A stretch of DNA of 64,000 bases from Solimonas sp041659605 (GTDB lineage Bacteria; Pseudomonadota; Gammaproteobacteria; Nevskiales; Nevskiaceae): NCBI GenBank assembly GCA_041659605.1, contig JBAZXW010000012.1, positions 1 to 64,000 of the forward strand, in the 5' to 3' direction. The translations under genes and the position numbers were made by a program. Every line of letters begins with the position of its first letter. The first letter of the stretch is position 1. Under the pieces are notes generated by a model. The model was not told where the DNA came from. It saw only the letters and a program-made list of their open reading frames with translations, and searched no databases. Positions 8,770 to 18,557 of this stretch are shown piece by piece.

Positions 8770-9261
8770 ATGACCGACGGCGCCCCTTCTGCCGCGCCCA
8801 TCGATGCCGCGCGCGTCCGCGAAGTGCGCCGCCGCGCCGAAGCCCTGTCGCGCCTGCTCGATACCGCGTTTCGCATTCCCGGGACGCGAATCCGCTTCGG
8901 CATCGACGCATTGATCGGCCTGATTCCGGGCATCGGTGACGCTGCCGGCATCATCCTGGGGGGCTGGTTTCTGCTCGAAGGGCTGCGGACCGGCGCGCCG
9001 TCCGGCGTGCTGGCACGTATGGCCGCCAACATCGCCGTTGATGCGCTCGCAGGCTTCGTGCCGGTGCTCGGCGATGCCGTCGATGTCGCGTTCAAGGCCA
9101 ATCGCCGCAACGCGCGGCTGCTCGAGGCGCATCTGGACCGCCTCGAAGGCCGCACGCCGGAGCCGCGGAGTTGGAGCGATTACGCGCTGGGCGCGGCCAT
9201 CGTCATCGGCGCCGGCCTGGCCCTGTATGGTGGCTGGAACCTGCTCGCCCGCCTGTTTTGA
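8770..9261 (+). CDS. DUF4112 membrane protein
   Basis: The 163-residue product carries the two DUF4112 signatures, LIGLIPGIGDAAG (about residue 50) and FVPVLGDAVDVAFKANRRN (about residue 95), and a C-terminal hydrophobic helix (ALGAAIVIGAGLALYGGWNLL). The function of the family is unknown; it looks like a small inner-membrane protein. A GTG at 8761 in frame is an alternative start; neither has an obvious ribosome-binding site. The gene is divergent from plsB. Confidence 0.85.
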   Translation: MTDGAPSAAPIDAARVREVRRRAEALSRLLDTAFRIPGTRIRFGIDALIGLIPGIGDAAGIILGGWFLLEGLRTGAPSGVLARMAANIAVDALAGFVPVLGDAVDVAFKANRRNARLLEAHLDRLEGRTPEPRSWSDYALGAAIVIGAGLALYGGWNLLARLF

Positions 9262-9380
9262 AAGTCGGGGCCATGGATGGCTCCGACTTGCACAGGACGT
9301 GCATGCTGAGGGAATACACCCATGCAGGCTTTCCCGCGCGGCGGGCATAGTGCCGCCGCCGTCACACGACCGGAAACACA

Positions 9381-10880
9381 ATGACCGAAAAGACCTGGGC
9401 CGGACATCCGCGCGGCCTCGCCACGCTGTTCATGACCGAATTCTTCGAGCGCTTCACCTATTACGGGATGCGCGCGCTGCTGATTCTGTTCCTGACCGCG
9501 GCGGTGACGGCGGAGAACGCCGGCTTCGGTATTCCGCGCGAGTCGGCCGGCGCGATCTACGGGCTCTACACCGGCGCGGTCTACCTGTTCTCGCTCCCGG
9601 GCGGCTGGATCGCGGACCGTCTGATCGGCCAGCGCAAGGCCGTGTTCGTCGGCGGCGTGCTGATCATGCTCGGCAACTTCACGCTGTCGATCCCGGCGAA
9701 TCCGCCGGTGTTCTACCTGGGCCTGGCGATCATCGTGATGGGCGTCGGCCTGCTCAAGCCGAACATCTCGGCGATTGTCGGCGAGCTGTACAAGGGCCAG
9801 CCGGGCGCGCGACGCGACGCCGGCTTCTCGATCTTCTACATGGGCATCAACCTGGGCGCGTTCATCGCACCGCTGATCGCAGGCACGATCGGCGAGGCCT
9901 GGTCCTGGCGCGGCGGCTTCTTCTGCGCCGGACTGTTCATGGGACTCGGTCTGCTGCAGTACAAAATGACCGAGGGCTATCTGGGCGAGGCCGGCCTGCG
10001 GCCGCATGCGTCCAGCGAGGCCGAGCGCGCGAAGGGCTGGAAGCTGCTGGCCGGCGCCGCTGCGGCAGTGATCGCACTGGTCGGCCTGCTGTTCACCGGC
10101 GTGATTCCGGTCGGTGTGAAGCAGCTCGCGCAGTTCGTCGGCAGTGGCATGGTCGCGCTGGCCTTCGTGTTCTTCGGCTATGTGCTGATCTTCGCCGACA
10201 TCACCCGCGAGGAGCGCGGCCGCGTCGCGGTGATCGCGATCTTCTTCCTGTGCGCGGCGCTGTTCTGGGCCGGCTTCGAGCAGGCGGCAACAACCTTCAA
10301 CCTGTTTGCGCAGGACTACACCGACCGCTCGGCGCTCGGCAGCTGGTTCCCGGACGCGATGCATCCGGCGTCCTGGTACCAGTCGGCGAACCCGCTCTAC
10401 ATCATCCTGCTGTCACCGTTCTTCGCCTGGCTGTGGGTGACGCTGGGCAAGCGCAACCTCGATCCCTCGGCGCCGGCCAAGTTCGGCCTGGGGCTGGTGC
10501 AACTGGGCTTGGGCTTCGTGGTCATCATGTGGGCTGCCGAGCTGGTCATTTCCAGCGGCGGCAAGGTCGCGCCGACCTGGTTGCTGCTGACCTATCTGGT
10601 ACATACCACCGGCGAGCTATGCTTGTCGCCGGTGGGGCTGTCCAATGTCACCAAGCTGTCGCCGCCGCGCTACGTCGGCCAGATGATGGGCACCTGGTTC
10701 CTCGGCGCCGCGGTCGGTAATCTCGCCGCCGGCCTGATCGGCGGCCACGTCGGTTCCGGCAGTGTCGACGACATGCCGAACCAGTTCCTGCAGATGGCGC
10801 TGATCGGCGGCGGCGCGGGCATTACGGTGCTGCTGTTCAGCGGCGTGATCAAGAAGCTCATGGGTTCGGCGGCCAACTGA
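9381..10880 (+). CDS. POT/PTR2 family proton-coupled oligopeptide symporter
   Basis: The 499-residue protein has the family hallmark in helix 1 (FFERFTYYGMRALLILFL, the ExxERFxYYG motif) and the second signature around FYMGINLGAFIAPLIAG. About 14 hydrophobic helices are visible, as expected for bacterial POT members. It imports di- and tripeptides with protons across the inner membrane. The M2 dipeptidase gene begins 37 bp downstream on the same strand, so the pair could release and take up dipeptides together. Confidence 0.93.
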   Translation: MTEKTWAGHPRGLATLFMTEFFERFTYYGMRALLILFLTAAVTAENAGFGIPRESAGAIYGLYTGAVYLFSLPGGWIADRLIGQRKAVFVGGVLIMLGNFTLSIPANPPVFYLGLAIIVMGVGLLKPNISAIVGELYKGQPGARRDAGFSIFYMGINLGAFIAPLIAGTIGEAWSWRGGFFCAGLFMGLGLLQYKMTEGYLGEAGLRPHASSEAERAKGWKLLAGAAAAVIALVGLLFTGVIPVGVKQLAQFVGSGMVALAFVFFGYVLIFADITREERGRVAVIAIFFLCAALFWAGFEQAATTFNLFAQDYTDRSALGSWFPDAMHPASWYQSANPLYIILLSPFFAWLWVTLGKRNLDPSAPAKFGLGLVQLGLGFVVIMWAAELVISSGGKVAPTWLLLTYLVHTTGELCLSPVGLSNVTKLSPPRYVGQMMGTWFLGAAVGNLAAGLIGGHVGSGSVDDMPNQFLQMALIGGGAGITVLLFSGVIKKLMGSAAN

Positions 10881-10917
10881 GCCCCGGACCGTTTTCGATT
10901 CGAAGAGGAAGGATGCG

Positions 10918-12867
10918 ATGCGCAAGACCCTGATCTGTGCTGCGGCAGCCACGCTGCTGCTGAGTGCCTGCGGCAAGAAGGACGAAGCGACGGCTCCGGT
11001 GGCGGCCACCCCGGCCGGACCGACCGCCGCCGAAGCCGATGCCTTCGTCGCCAGCGTCAACGACGACTACCGCAAGCTGCTGCCGTACCTGAACTCGGCG
11101 CAGTGGGCGCAGGCGACCTACATCACCGATGACACGCAGATGATCGCGTCGCGCGCCAACGAGGAGTGGCTGGAATACCTCAGCCGCAAGGTGCAGGAGT
11201 CCAAGCGCTTCAACGACGTCGAGGCTTCGCCCGACACCGAGCGCGGCATGCTCGCGCTCAAGCTGTCGACCGCCAATCCGGCGCCCAGCGATGCCACCAA
11301 GCGCGCCGAGCTGGCCAAGATCCTGTCGAAGATGGAAGCCAACTACGGCTCCGGCAAGTGGTGCAAGACCGACGGCCAGTGCCTGAGCCTCCCGGAGATC
11401 GAAAAGATCGTCAACGACCCGACTGCGAGCCCGGAGACGCGCGCCGAGGCCTGGGCCGGCTGGCACGCGACGTCGAAATCGATCCGCCCCGACTACCAGC
11501 GCTTTGTCGAGCTGGGTAACGAGGGCGCCAAGGAGCTGGGCTTCGCCAACCTCGGCGAGATGTGGCGCGCCGGCTACGACATGTCGCCGGTGGAGTTCGA
11601 CGCCGAAGTCGAACGCCTGTGGACGCAGGTCAAGCCGCTGTACGACGCGCTGCACTGCAACGTGCGCGCCAAGCTCAACGCCCAGCTCGGCGACGCCGTC
11701 GTACCCAAGGACGGCCTGATTCCGGCGCATCTGCTCGGCAACATGTGGGCGCAGCAGTGGAGCAACATCTATCCGCTGGTGGAGCCGTACCCCTCGACCG
11801 GCAAGGGTGGCGTCGGTTCGCTCGACGTCACCGCCGCGCTCAAGGAGCGCCGCGACACCGAGTACAAGAAGCGCGTCGCCGAGTTCAAGGGCAAGCCGAC
11901 GGCGCTGGATCTGGCCGAGATCGAGCACCAGGCCGACGCGGCGATGGCGGTCAACATGACCAAGATGGCCGAGGACTTCTACACCTCGCTCGGCTTCCCC
12001 AAGCTGCCGGATTCGTTCTGGGAGAAGTCGCTGCTGGTCAAGCCGCGCGATCGCGACGTGGTCTGCCACGCCAGCGCCTGGGACATGAACATGCAGGGCG
12101 ACGTGCGCATCAAGCAGTGCATCGAGCCGGACGAGGACCAGCTGACGACGATTCACCACGAGCTCGGCCACCTCTACTACGATCTGATGTACAACCCGCT
12201 GCCGCCGCTGTTCCAGGGCGCCGCGCATGATGGTTTCCATGAGGCGATCGGCGACACGGTGACGCTGTCGATGACACCCGAGCATCTGCACAAGATCGGC
12301 CTGGTGCCCGAGCAGAAGGCCGATCCGAAGGCCGTGATCAACTCGCAGATGAAGCTGGCGCTGGACAAGATCGTGTTCCTGCCCTGGGGCAAGCTGGTCG
12401 ACCAGTGGCGCTGGAAGGTGTTCGCCGGCGAGATCAAGCCCGAGGACTACAACGCCGGCTGGTGGCAGTTGCGCGAGCAGTACCAGGGCGTGAGCCCGCC
12501 GCTGGCGCGCGCCGAGTCCGACTTCGATCCGGGTGCCAAGTACCACATCCCCGGCAACACGCCGTACACGCGCTACTTCCTCGCCTTCATCCTGCAGTTC
12601 CAGTTCCAGAAAGCGCTGTGCGACGCCTCCGGCTTCGAGGGCCCGCTGCACGAGTGCGACATCTACGGCAACGCCGAGGCCGGCAAGCGCTTCATGGACA
12701 TGCTGGCGCAGGGTGCGAGCCGGCCGTGGCCGGAGACGCTGGAGAAGCTCACCGGCACGCGCGAGATGGACGGCAGCGCGCTGATCGAATACTTCGCGCC
12801 GCTGATGGACTACCTCGCCGAACAGAACAAGGGACTCTCCTGCGGCTGGGGCGCGGACAAGACCTGA
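10918..12867 (+). CDS. M2 family peptidyl-dipeptidase A (ACE-like) lipoprotein
   Basis: This 649-residue zinc metallopeptidase has a lipoprotein signal (LLLSACGKK). The HEXXH motif is HELGH at residues 414-418, and the third zinc ligand is Glu442 in HDGFHEAIGD, exactly 24 residues after the last His, as in angiotensin-converting enzyme. M2 enzymes cleave dipeptides from the C-terminus of peptides. As a lipoprotein it should face the periplasm or outer surface, supplying the peptide symporter encoded just upstream. A Shine-Dalgarno-like gaggaagg precedes the ATG. Confidence 0.93.
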   Translation: MRKTLICAAAATLLLSACGKKDEATAPVAATPAGPTAAEADAFVASVNDDYRKLLPYLNSAQWAQATYITDDTQMIASRANEEWLEYLSRKVQESKRFNDVEASPDTERGMLALKLSTANPAPSDATKRAELAKILSKMEANYGSGKWCKTDGQCLSLPEIEKIVNDPTASPETRAEAWAGWHATSKSIRPDYQRFVELGNEGAKELGFANLGEMWRAGYDMSPVEFDAEVERLWTQVKPLYDALHCNVRAKLNAQLGDAVVPKDGLIPAHLLGNMWAQQWSNIYPLVEPYPSTGKGGVGSLDVTAALKERRDTEYKKRVAEFKGKPTALDLAEIEHQADAAMAVNMTKMAEDFYTSLGFPKLPDSFWEKSLLVKPRDRDVVCHASAWDMNMQGDVRIKQCIEPDEDQLTTIHHELGHLYYDLMYNPLPPLFQGAAHDGFHEAIGDTVTLSMTPEHLHKIGLVPEQKADPKAVINSQMKLALDKIVFLPWGKLVDQWRWKVFAGEIKPEDYNAGWWQLREQYQGVSPPLARAESDFDPGAKYHIPGNTPYTRYFLAFILQFQFQKALCDASGFEGPLHECDIYGNAEAGKRFMDMLAQGASRPWPETLEKLTGTREMDGSALIEYFAPLMDYLAEQNKGLSCGWGADKT

Positions 12868-12897
12868 TCGCCCGACCGGCGGTAGCAAAGGCGGCGC

Positions 12898-12926
12898 AAA
12901 AGGCGGTGCTCAAGGCACCGCCTTTT
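12898..12926 (+). terminator. Rho-independent terminator after the M2 peptidase gene
   Basis: Arms aggcggtgc and gcaccgcct form a nine-base stem with a five-base loop, extended by A/T pairs and followed by a T-run. It lies 31 bp after the stop. Confidence 0.85.
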
Positions 12927-13072
12927 TGCTGGGCGCCGCACGCGCGAGAGGGCATCGCAGGCACCATCCCACTCGTCAGGCGGCGGCGGCCTGATGTCGC
13001 CGCTCAACGACAGTCGCACCGTGAATGCGGGCATCGTGGCTGCCACCCTGGCCGTGATTCGGACCTTGCCGG

Positions 13073-14362
13073 ATGAATCATCCCGCCGTACAGACTCTTG
13101 GCGACGACCACAGCGTATTGCCCCGCGCCGTCCTTGACCGCGTGCGACAGGCGTTGGTCATCGACGACGACGATTTCGTCTGCAAGGTCGTCGCCGGCCA
13201 GCTGCGCAGCCTGGGGATCGAGAAAGTTGCGACTTCGGCCGGCGGACCGGATACGGTGCGGCTGCTCAACGAGGGCGGGCCGTTCGACCTGATCGTCTCC
13301 GACCTGTGCATGCCCAAGTTCGACGGCATCCAGCTGATGCGTCTGGTCGCGGCGCGCCAGAGCAAGGCTGCCGTGCTCTACATCAGCTCGTCCGGGCATA
13401 AGCTGCTGGCGGCGGCGCGCGACCTGGCCGCGGAGCGCGGACTGCGCGTGCTGCAGGTGCAGGAGAAGCCGGTCGTTCGCGAGCGCCTGCGCGACGCCTT
13501 GCTGGAACTGCGCACCGACACGTCGGCCCCGTCCCGCAAGGGCGGTGCCGCCACCGCGGCGCCGAGTGTCGCCGAGCTGCGCCAGGCCATCGCGGACTAC
13601 GAGATCCAGGTGTACGTGCAGCCGCAGATCGACGCGCGCAGCGGCGAGCTGCACGGCGTCGAGGCGCTGGCGCGCTGGCCCAGCGCGAAGTACGGCCCGG
13701 TGTCGCCGGAATATTTCGTCGCGCTCGCCGAAGCCAACGAGCTGATCGACGATCTGACCGAGATGGTGCTGAAGAAGTCGCTGTTTGCCTGCGCGAAATG
13801 GGTCGGCGCCGGGCTCGACACGCACATCTCGGTGAATTCACCGGTGGCGTCGATGTCCAATCTGATCCTGCCGGACACCATCGTCGCGCAGCTGGAGCGC
13901 CTCGATCTGCGCCCGGACCAGCTATCGATGGAAATCACCGAGACCGGATTTCTCAAGGATCAGCAGAAGGCGCTCGATGTCCTCACGCGTCTGCGCCTGC
14001 GCGGCATTGGTCTGGCGATCGACGACTTCGGTTGCGGCCACTCGACCTTCCAGCAACTGCGGCGCATGCCCTTCAACGAACTCAAGATCGACCGCTCCTT
14101 CGTGCTCGGCATGTTCGTCGAGCGCGATGCGCGCAGCATCGTGCGCTCCAGTCTTGAACTGGCGCGCGAACTCGAGATGTACGCCGTCGCGGAAGGCGTC
14201 GAGACCAGCGCGCATGCCGCGGCGCTGGCGCAGCTGGGCTGCGAGGTGCTGCAGGGCTATTACCTGTCGCGGCCGTTCCCGGCCGATCAGCTGCCGGCGT
14301 GGTGGCGGAAGAACGGCAACCGGCTGCGCGACCTGGCGCAGCGCGGCTGGGCCGACGGCTGA
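13073..14362 (+). CDS. REC-EAL response regulator, c-di-GMP phosphodiesterase (RocR-like)
   Basis: Residues about 25-145 form a receiver domain: acidic cluster VIDDDD, phospho-acceptor Asp77 in LIVSDLCMP, and the conserved Lys in VQEKPV. Residues about 170-415 form an EAL domain. The catalytic signatures are all present: VEALARW, SVNSPV, MEITETG, IDDFGCG, LKIDRSFV, EGVET and LQGYYLSRP. It should hydrolyse c-di-GMP, and phosphorylation of the receiver may control this, as in Pseudomonas RocR. No partner histidine kinase is adjacent. Confidence 0.93.
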   Translation: MNHPAVQTLGDDHSVLPRAVLDRVRQALVIDDDDFVCKVVAGQLRSLGIEKVATSAGGPDTVRLLNEGGPFDLIVSDLCMPKFDGIQLMRLVAARQSKAAVLYISSSGHKLLAAARDLAAERGLRVLQVQEKPVVRERLRDALLELRTDTSAPSRKGGAATAAPSVAELRQAIADYEIQVYVQPQIDARSGELHGVEALARWPSAKYGPVSPEYFVALAEANELIDDLTEMVLKKSLFACAKWVGAGLDTHISVNSPVASMSNLILPDTIVAQLERLDLRPDQLSMEITETGFLKDQQKALDVLTRLRLRGIGLAIDDFGCGHSTFQQLRRMPFNELKIDRSFVLGMFVERDARSIVRSSLELARELEMYAVAEGVETSAHAAALAQLGCEVLQGYYLSRPFPADQLPAWWRKNGNRLRDLAQRGWADG

Positions 14363-14407
14363 CGCGTCACGCGCAAATCACACGGGCGCGCGCGGCCGAT
14401 CGGGGCG

Positions 14408-14672
14408 TCAACGGGCCGTGTTGCCGAGCCGTTCCCGGAACCAGCGACGGATCGAGCCTGGGCCAACGCCATGCACGCGCTTGAAGGCCTTGCGGAACGC
14501 GGCTTCCGTTTCGTAGCCGACGCGCTCGGCCGCATTGGCCACGGAGATCTGTGGATTGCGCAGCAGCAGCTCGGCCTGGGTCATGCGCCAGCGCGTCAGG
14601 TATTCGATCGGCGTGGTGCCGACCAGCTCTGAAAACCTCTGCGCGAAACTGGCGCGGGACATGCCGATGCGT
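14408..14672 (-). pseudogene. Remnant of an AraC family regulator (C-terminal HTH only)
   Basis: The frame ends with a clear second half of an AraC DNA-binding domain: GMSRASFAQRFSELVGTTP, YLTRWRMTQAELLL, then ISVANAAERVGYETEAAFRKAF. The N-terminal sensor domain and the first HTH helix are missing. Upstream of GMSRAS the sequence turns into the antisense of a peroxiredoxin-like gene. An in-frame ATG at 14746 gives a 112-residue open frame, so a short product cannot be excluded. Confidence 0.7.
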
Positions 14673-14900
14673 TTTCTCACCGACCGCGACAATCGCGCCG
14701 CGGCCTGCCTGGGCATCCTCGCCGAGAACGGCCTGCCCATGGGCATGCAGGCGCTCGGCTATGACTCGGACGTGCCGCTGCCGACGGTGTTCATCACCGC
14801 GACCGGCGGGCGCGTGGTCTACAGCGACCTGACCGAAAACTACCGCATCCGTCCGGAGCCGGCCGAGTTCATCGCCGCGCTCGATCGCGCCGGCCTCTGA
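14664..14900 (+). pseudogene. Remnant of a peroxiredoxin/thioredoxin-fold protein (C-terminal part)
   Basis: The plus-strand frame carries about 75 residues that read like the end of an AhpC/TSA-type protein: FLTDRDNRAAACLGI, then LPTVFITATGGRVVYSDL and a closing EPAEFIAALDRAGL. The N-terminal half, including the peroxidatic cysteine, is absent; instead the frame runs into antisense AraC sequence. It appears to be the other half of a recombination scar. Confidence 0.6.
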
Positions 14901-14916
14901 GATCAAGGTCGCCACG

Positions 14917-15096
14917 ATGCTCAAACGTGCACTGCTGCTGGCTCTGATCGTCGGCGTCATCGCCGCGTTCTTCGGCGTGGCCTGGGGCACTGTGCTGGTC
15001 TCGTTCGCGTCGACGCTATCGAGCATCTGTCATACGACTGGATGCTCAACGCGGACTAGACGTCATGGCGGATACTCGACGCCGGCGTCAGGATGA
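14917..15096 (+). CDS. Possible small membrane protein, uncertain
   Basis: A 59-codon frame begins MLKRALLLALIVGVIAAFFG, a good membrane helix or signal peptide, and ends in a basic low-complexity tail. It lies just after the peroxiredoxin remnant and may be the start of a broken gene. I recognise no family. Confidence 0.25.
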   Translation: MLKRALLLALIVGVIAAFFGVAWGTVLVSFASTLSSICHTTGCSTRTRRHGGYSTPASG

Positions 15097-15159
15097 TGGC
15101 TCACTGGTCGGGACTTCAGGTGGCCAGTTCGTTCAGCGCAGCCTTAACGGAGAACTGAC

Positions 15160-16026
<867 letters not shown>

Positions 16027-16032
16027 CTAACC

Positions 16033-16884
16033 ATGGCGCATGAATCGCCCTGGATGCGGCTGGCGCTCGCCCTCGTCGTCCTGGCGCTCTTCGCCTGCAG
16101 CGAGCCATCGGCGCCAGCGCCGACCCATGCTGACAGACTTCACGGCAAGCTGGTCATCACCGGGTCGAGCACGGTCGCACCGCTGGTGGCGGAGATCGGC
16201 AAGCGCTTCGAGTCGCTGCACCCCGATGTGCGCGTGGACGTGCAGACCGGCGGTTCGTCGCGTGGCATCGCCGACGCGCGCCAGGGCCTTGCGGACATCG
16301 GCATGGCGTCGCGCGCACTCAAGTCCGAGGAAAGCGATCTGCACGGATTTGCGATCGCGCGCGACGGCGTCGCGGTGATTCTCAATGCCGCGAATCCCGT
16401 GCCGGCGTTGACCGACGATCAGGTCGTCGCGATCTACACCGGGCGCATCACGCGCTGGAGCGAGGTCGGCGGCGCCGACGCGCCGATCACGGTGGTCAAC
16501 AAGGCCGAAGGGCGTTCCACGCTCGAGCTGTTCCTGCATTACTTCAAGATCGAATCGCCCGCCGTGAAGGCGCACGTCGTGATCGGCGACAACGAGCAGG
16601 GCATCAAGACCGTGGCCGGAAATCCCGACGCGATCGGCTACGTTTCGGTCGGTGCGGCCGAGTACAGCGCGGCCCATGGCGTGCCGATCAAACTGCTGCC
16701 GATGAAGGGTGTCGTTGCCGCCATCGCCACGGTCAAGGACGGCAGCTTCCCGTTGTCGCGACCGCTGAATCTGGTGACGAAGGCCGAACCGGCAGGTTTG
16801 GCCCAGGCATTCATCGACTACGCCCGTTCGCCGGCCGTCCATGACCTCGTCGAGCAGCTCTACTTTGTTGCGCTGGAATCCTGA
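16033..16884 (+). CDS. pstS: PstS-like phosphate ABC transporter substrate-binding lipoprotein
   Basis: The 283-residue protein has a lipoprotein-like signal (VLALFACSEPS) and the PstS fold signatures: ITGSSTVAPL, QTGGSSRGIADARQG, DIGMASR, and VNKAEGRSTLELF. These match the shorter PstS subfamily that binds phosphate with Ser/Thr and main-chain contacts. It should bind the anion in the periplasm and pass it to the PstC/PstA permease. The ligand could be another oxyanion; sequence alone does not decide. Its 3' end overlaps the proposed pstC start. Confidence 0.85.
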   Translation: MAHESPWMRLALALVVLALFACSEPSAPAPTHADRLHGKLVITGSSTVAPLVAEIGKRFESLHPDVRVDVQTGGSSRGIADARQGLADIGMASRALKSEESDLHGFAIARDGVAVILNAANPVPALTDDQVVAIYTGRITRWSEVGGADAPITVVNKAEGRSTLELFLHYFKIESPAVKAHVVIGDNEQGIKTVAGNPDAIGYVSVGAAEYSAAHGVPIKLLPMKGVVAAIATVKDGSFPLSRPLNLVTKAEPAGLAQAFIDYARSPAVHDLVEQLYFVALES

Positions 16885-17734
16885 TCGCGTCCTTGCCGCC
16901 GGCCTGCGCCTGTGCGCCGCAGGCGCGGCGGCGATCGCTCTGCTGATCGCGGCGTTCCTCGCAGTGGAGTCGTGGCCGGCGCTGCGGCACCTGGGAATCG
17001 TGCGCTTCGTGACGGATCCCTCCTGGCATCCGGCCGCAGACGCCGCAGCAGGCACGTTCAACCTGCTGCCGATGGTCTGGGGAACGCTGTGCGCGACGGC
17101 CGGCGCCGTGCTGCTGGCCACGCCGCTGGGCGTGCTGTCCGCGCTCTTCATTCACCACTACGCCGCGCGTCCCGTCGCCCGCCTGCATCGCCGGATGATC
17201 GAGCTGCTGGCCGGCATCCCGTCGGTCGTCTACGGGTTCTGGGGTCTGGTCGTGCTCGTGCCGCTGATTCGCGCGGTTCAGCCGCCGGGCGCGAGTCTGC
17301 TTGCCGGCATCCTGATCCTGACGCTGATGATCCTGCCGACGATCGCGCTGATGGCGGATGCGGCGCTCGCGGCTATTCCCGCGGCACAGTTGCGGGCCGC
17401 GGCGGCGCTGGGACTCTCGCGCGGGCGCACCGTCGTCGGCGTCGTGTTGCCGGCGGCGCGCTCGGGCCTGCTGACCGGCGTGGTGCTCGGCACCGGCCGC
17501 GCGATCGGTGAAACGATGGCGGTGCTGATGGTCTGCGGCAACGTCGTGCAGACGCCGGACTCGCTGTTCGATCCGGTGCGCACGTTGGCCGCCAACATCG
17601 CGCTGGAGATGGCCTATGCGATGGGCGACCATCGATCGGCGCTGTTCGTCAGCGGGCTCGTGCTGCTGGCGATGATCGCCGCGCTGATCGGGATCGCGGC
17701 GCGGCTGCGGCCGCAGGCGGTGGCTCATGCCTAG
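16841..17734 (+). CDS. pstC: PstC-like phosphate ABC transporter permease
   Basis: The 297-residue protein has six predicted membrane helices and the inner-membrane permease loop (EAA-type) around AALGLSRGRTVVGVVLPAARSG. GIPSVVYGFWGL and RAIGETMAVLMVCGN are typical of PstC. The ATG at 16841 overlaps pstS by 44 bp; a TTG at 16865 or 16868 is a possible alternative. It should form the membrane channel with PstA. Confidence 0.88.
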   Translation: MTSSSSSTLLRWNPDRVLAAGLRLCAAGAAAIALLIAAFLAVESWPALRHLGIVRFVTDPSWHPAADAAAGTFNLLPMVWGTLCATAGAVLLATPLGVLSALFIHHYAARPVARLHRRMIELLAGIPSVVYGFWGLVVLVPLIRAVQPPGASLLAGILILTLMILPTIALMADAALAAIPAAQLRAAAALGLSRGRTVVGVVLPAARSGLLTGVVLGTGRAIGETMAVLMVCGNVVQTPDSLFDPVRTLAANIALEMAYAMGDHRSALFVSGLVLLAMIAALIGIAARLRPQAVAHA

Positions 17735-18557
17735 ATTCGATGCACTGCTCGTGCACGGTGCCGCGCTGACGGTGGCCGCGGTGTTCTGCTGGCTGCTGGG
17801 CGATCTCGCCTGGCACGGGCTTGGCCAGATCGACTGGACGTTCCTGACGAGTGCGCCGCGCGATGCCGGCCGCGCGGGCGGCATCGGTCCGATCCTGGTG
17901 TCCACGATGCTCATCCTTGCCGTGTGCATGGGTGTCAGCGTCCCGCTCGGCGTGGGCGCCGCGGTCTTCCTGTCCGAGTACACCGCCACCGCGTCGTCGT
18001 TCGGTCGCGCGGTCGGGCACAGTCTCGATGTGCTCGCCGGCATTCCGTCGATCGTGTTCGGCCTGTTCGGCAGTGCGTTTTTCTGCGTCGTCCTGGGGCT
18101 GGGTTTTTCGATCCTGTCCGGCGGCCTCACGCTGGCCTGCATGGTGCTGCCGATCCTGATCCGCGCGACCGAAGAAGGCCTGCGCGCGGTCCCCGACGAC
18201 GTTCGCCACGGCGCCGCGGCGCTGGGCCTGTCGCGGACCCGCACGCTGTTCAGCTTGCTGCTGCCGGCGGCGGCGCCGGGCCTGCTCGTCGGCCTGGTGC
18301 TGGGCATCGGCCGTGCGCTGGCGGAAACCGCGGCGCTGATCTTCACCAGCGGCTATGTCGACCGCATGCCGGAGTCGCTGATGGATTCCGGCCGCGCGCT
18401 GTCGCTGCACATCTTCGACCTGTCGATGAACATCAGCGGCGGCAATGCGAACGCCTATGCGTCGGCCGTCGTGCTCGTCGTTCTGCTGCTCGCCATCAAT
18501 CTCACCGCGTCCTGGATCACCGGTCGCTGGCTGCATCGCCGGAGTTTTGTCGTATGA
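17727..18557 (+). CDS. pstA: PstA-like phosphate ABC transporter permease
   Basis: The 276-residue second permease has the EAA-type loop AALGLSRTRTLFSLLLPAAAPG, a GIPSIVFGLFG segment and GIGRALAETAALIFTSG, as in PstA. It begins eight bases before the pstC stop and ends in an ATGA overlap with pstB, so the three genes are very likely one translational unit. Confidence 0.9.
   Translation: MPRFDALLVHGAALTVAAVFCWLLGDLAWHGLGQIDWTFLTSAPRDAGRAGGIGPILVSTMLILAVCMGVSVPLGVGAAVFLSEYTATASSFGRAVGHSLDVLAGIPSIVFGLFGSAFFCVVLGLGFSILSGGLTLACMVLPILIRATEEGLRAVPDDVRHGAAALGLSRTRTLFSLLLPAAAPGLLVGLVLGIGRALAETAALIFTSGYVDRMPESLMDSGRALSLHIFDLSMNISGGNANAYASAVVLVVLLLAINLTASWITGRWLHRRSFVV

Noticed and set aside
13078..13365. 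Minus-strand frame inside the REC-EAL gene
   Set aside because: It is antisense to the conserved receiver domain and has no recognisable features.
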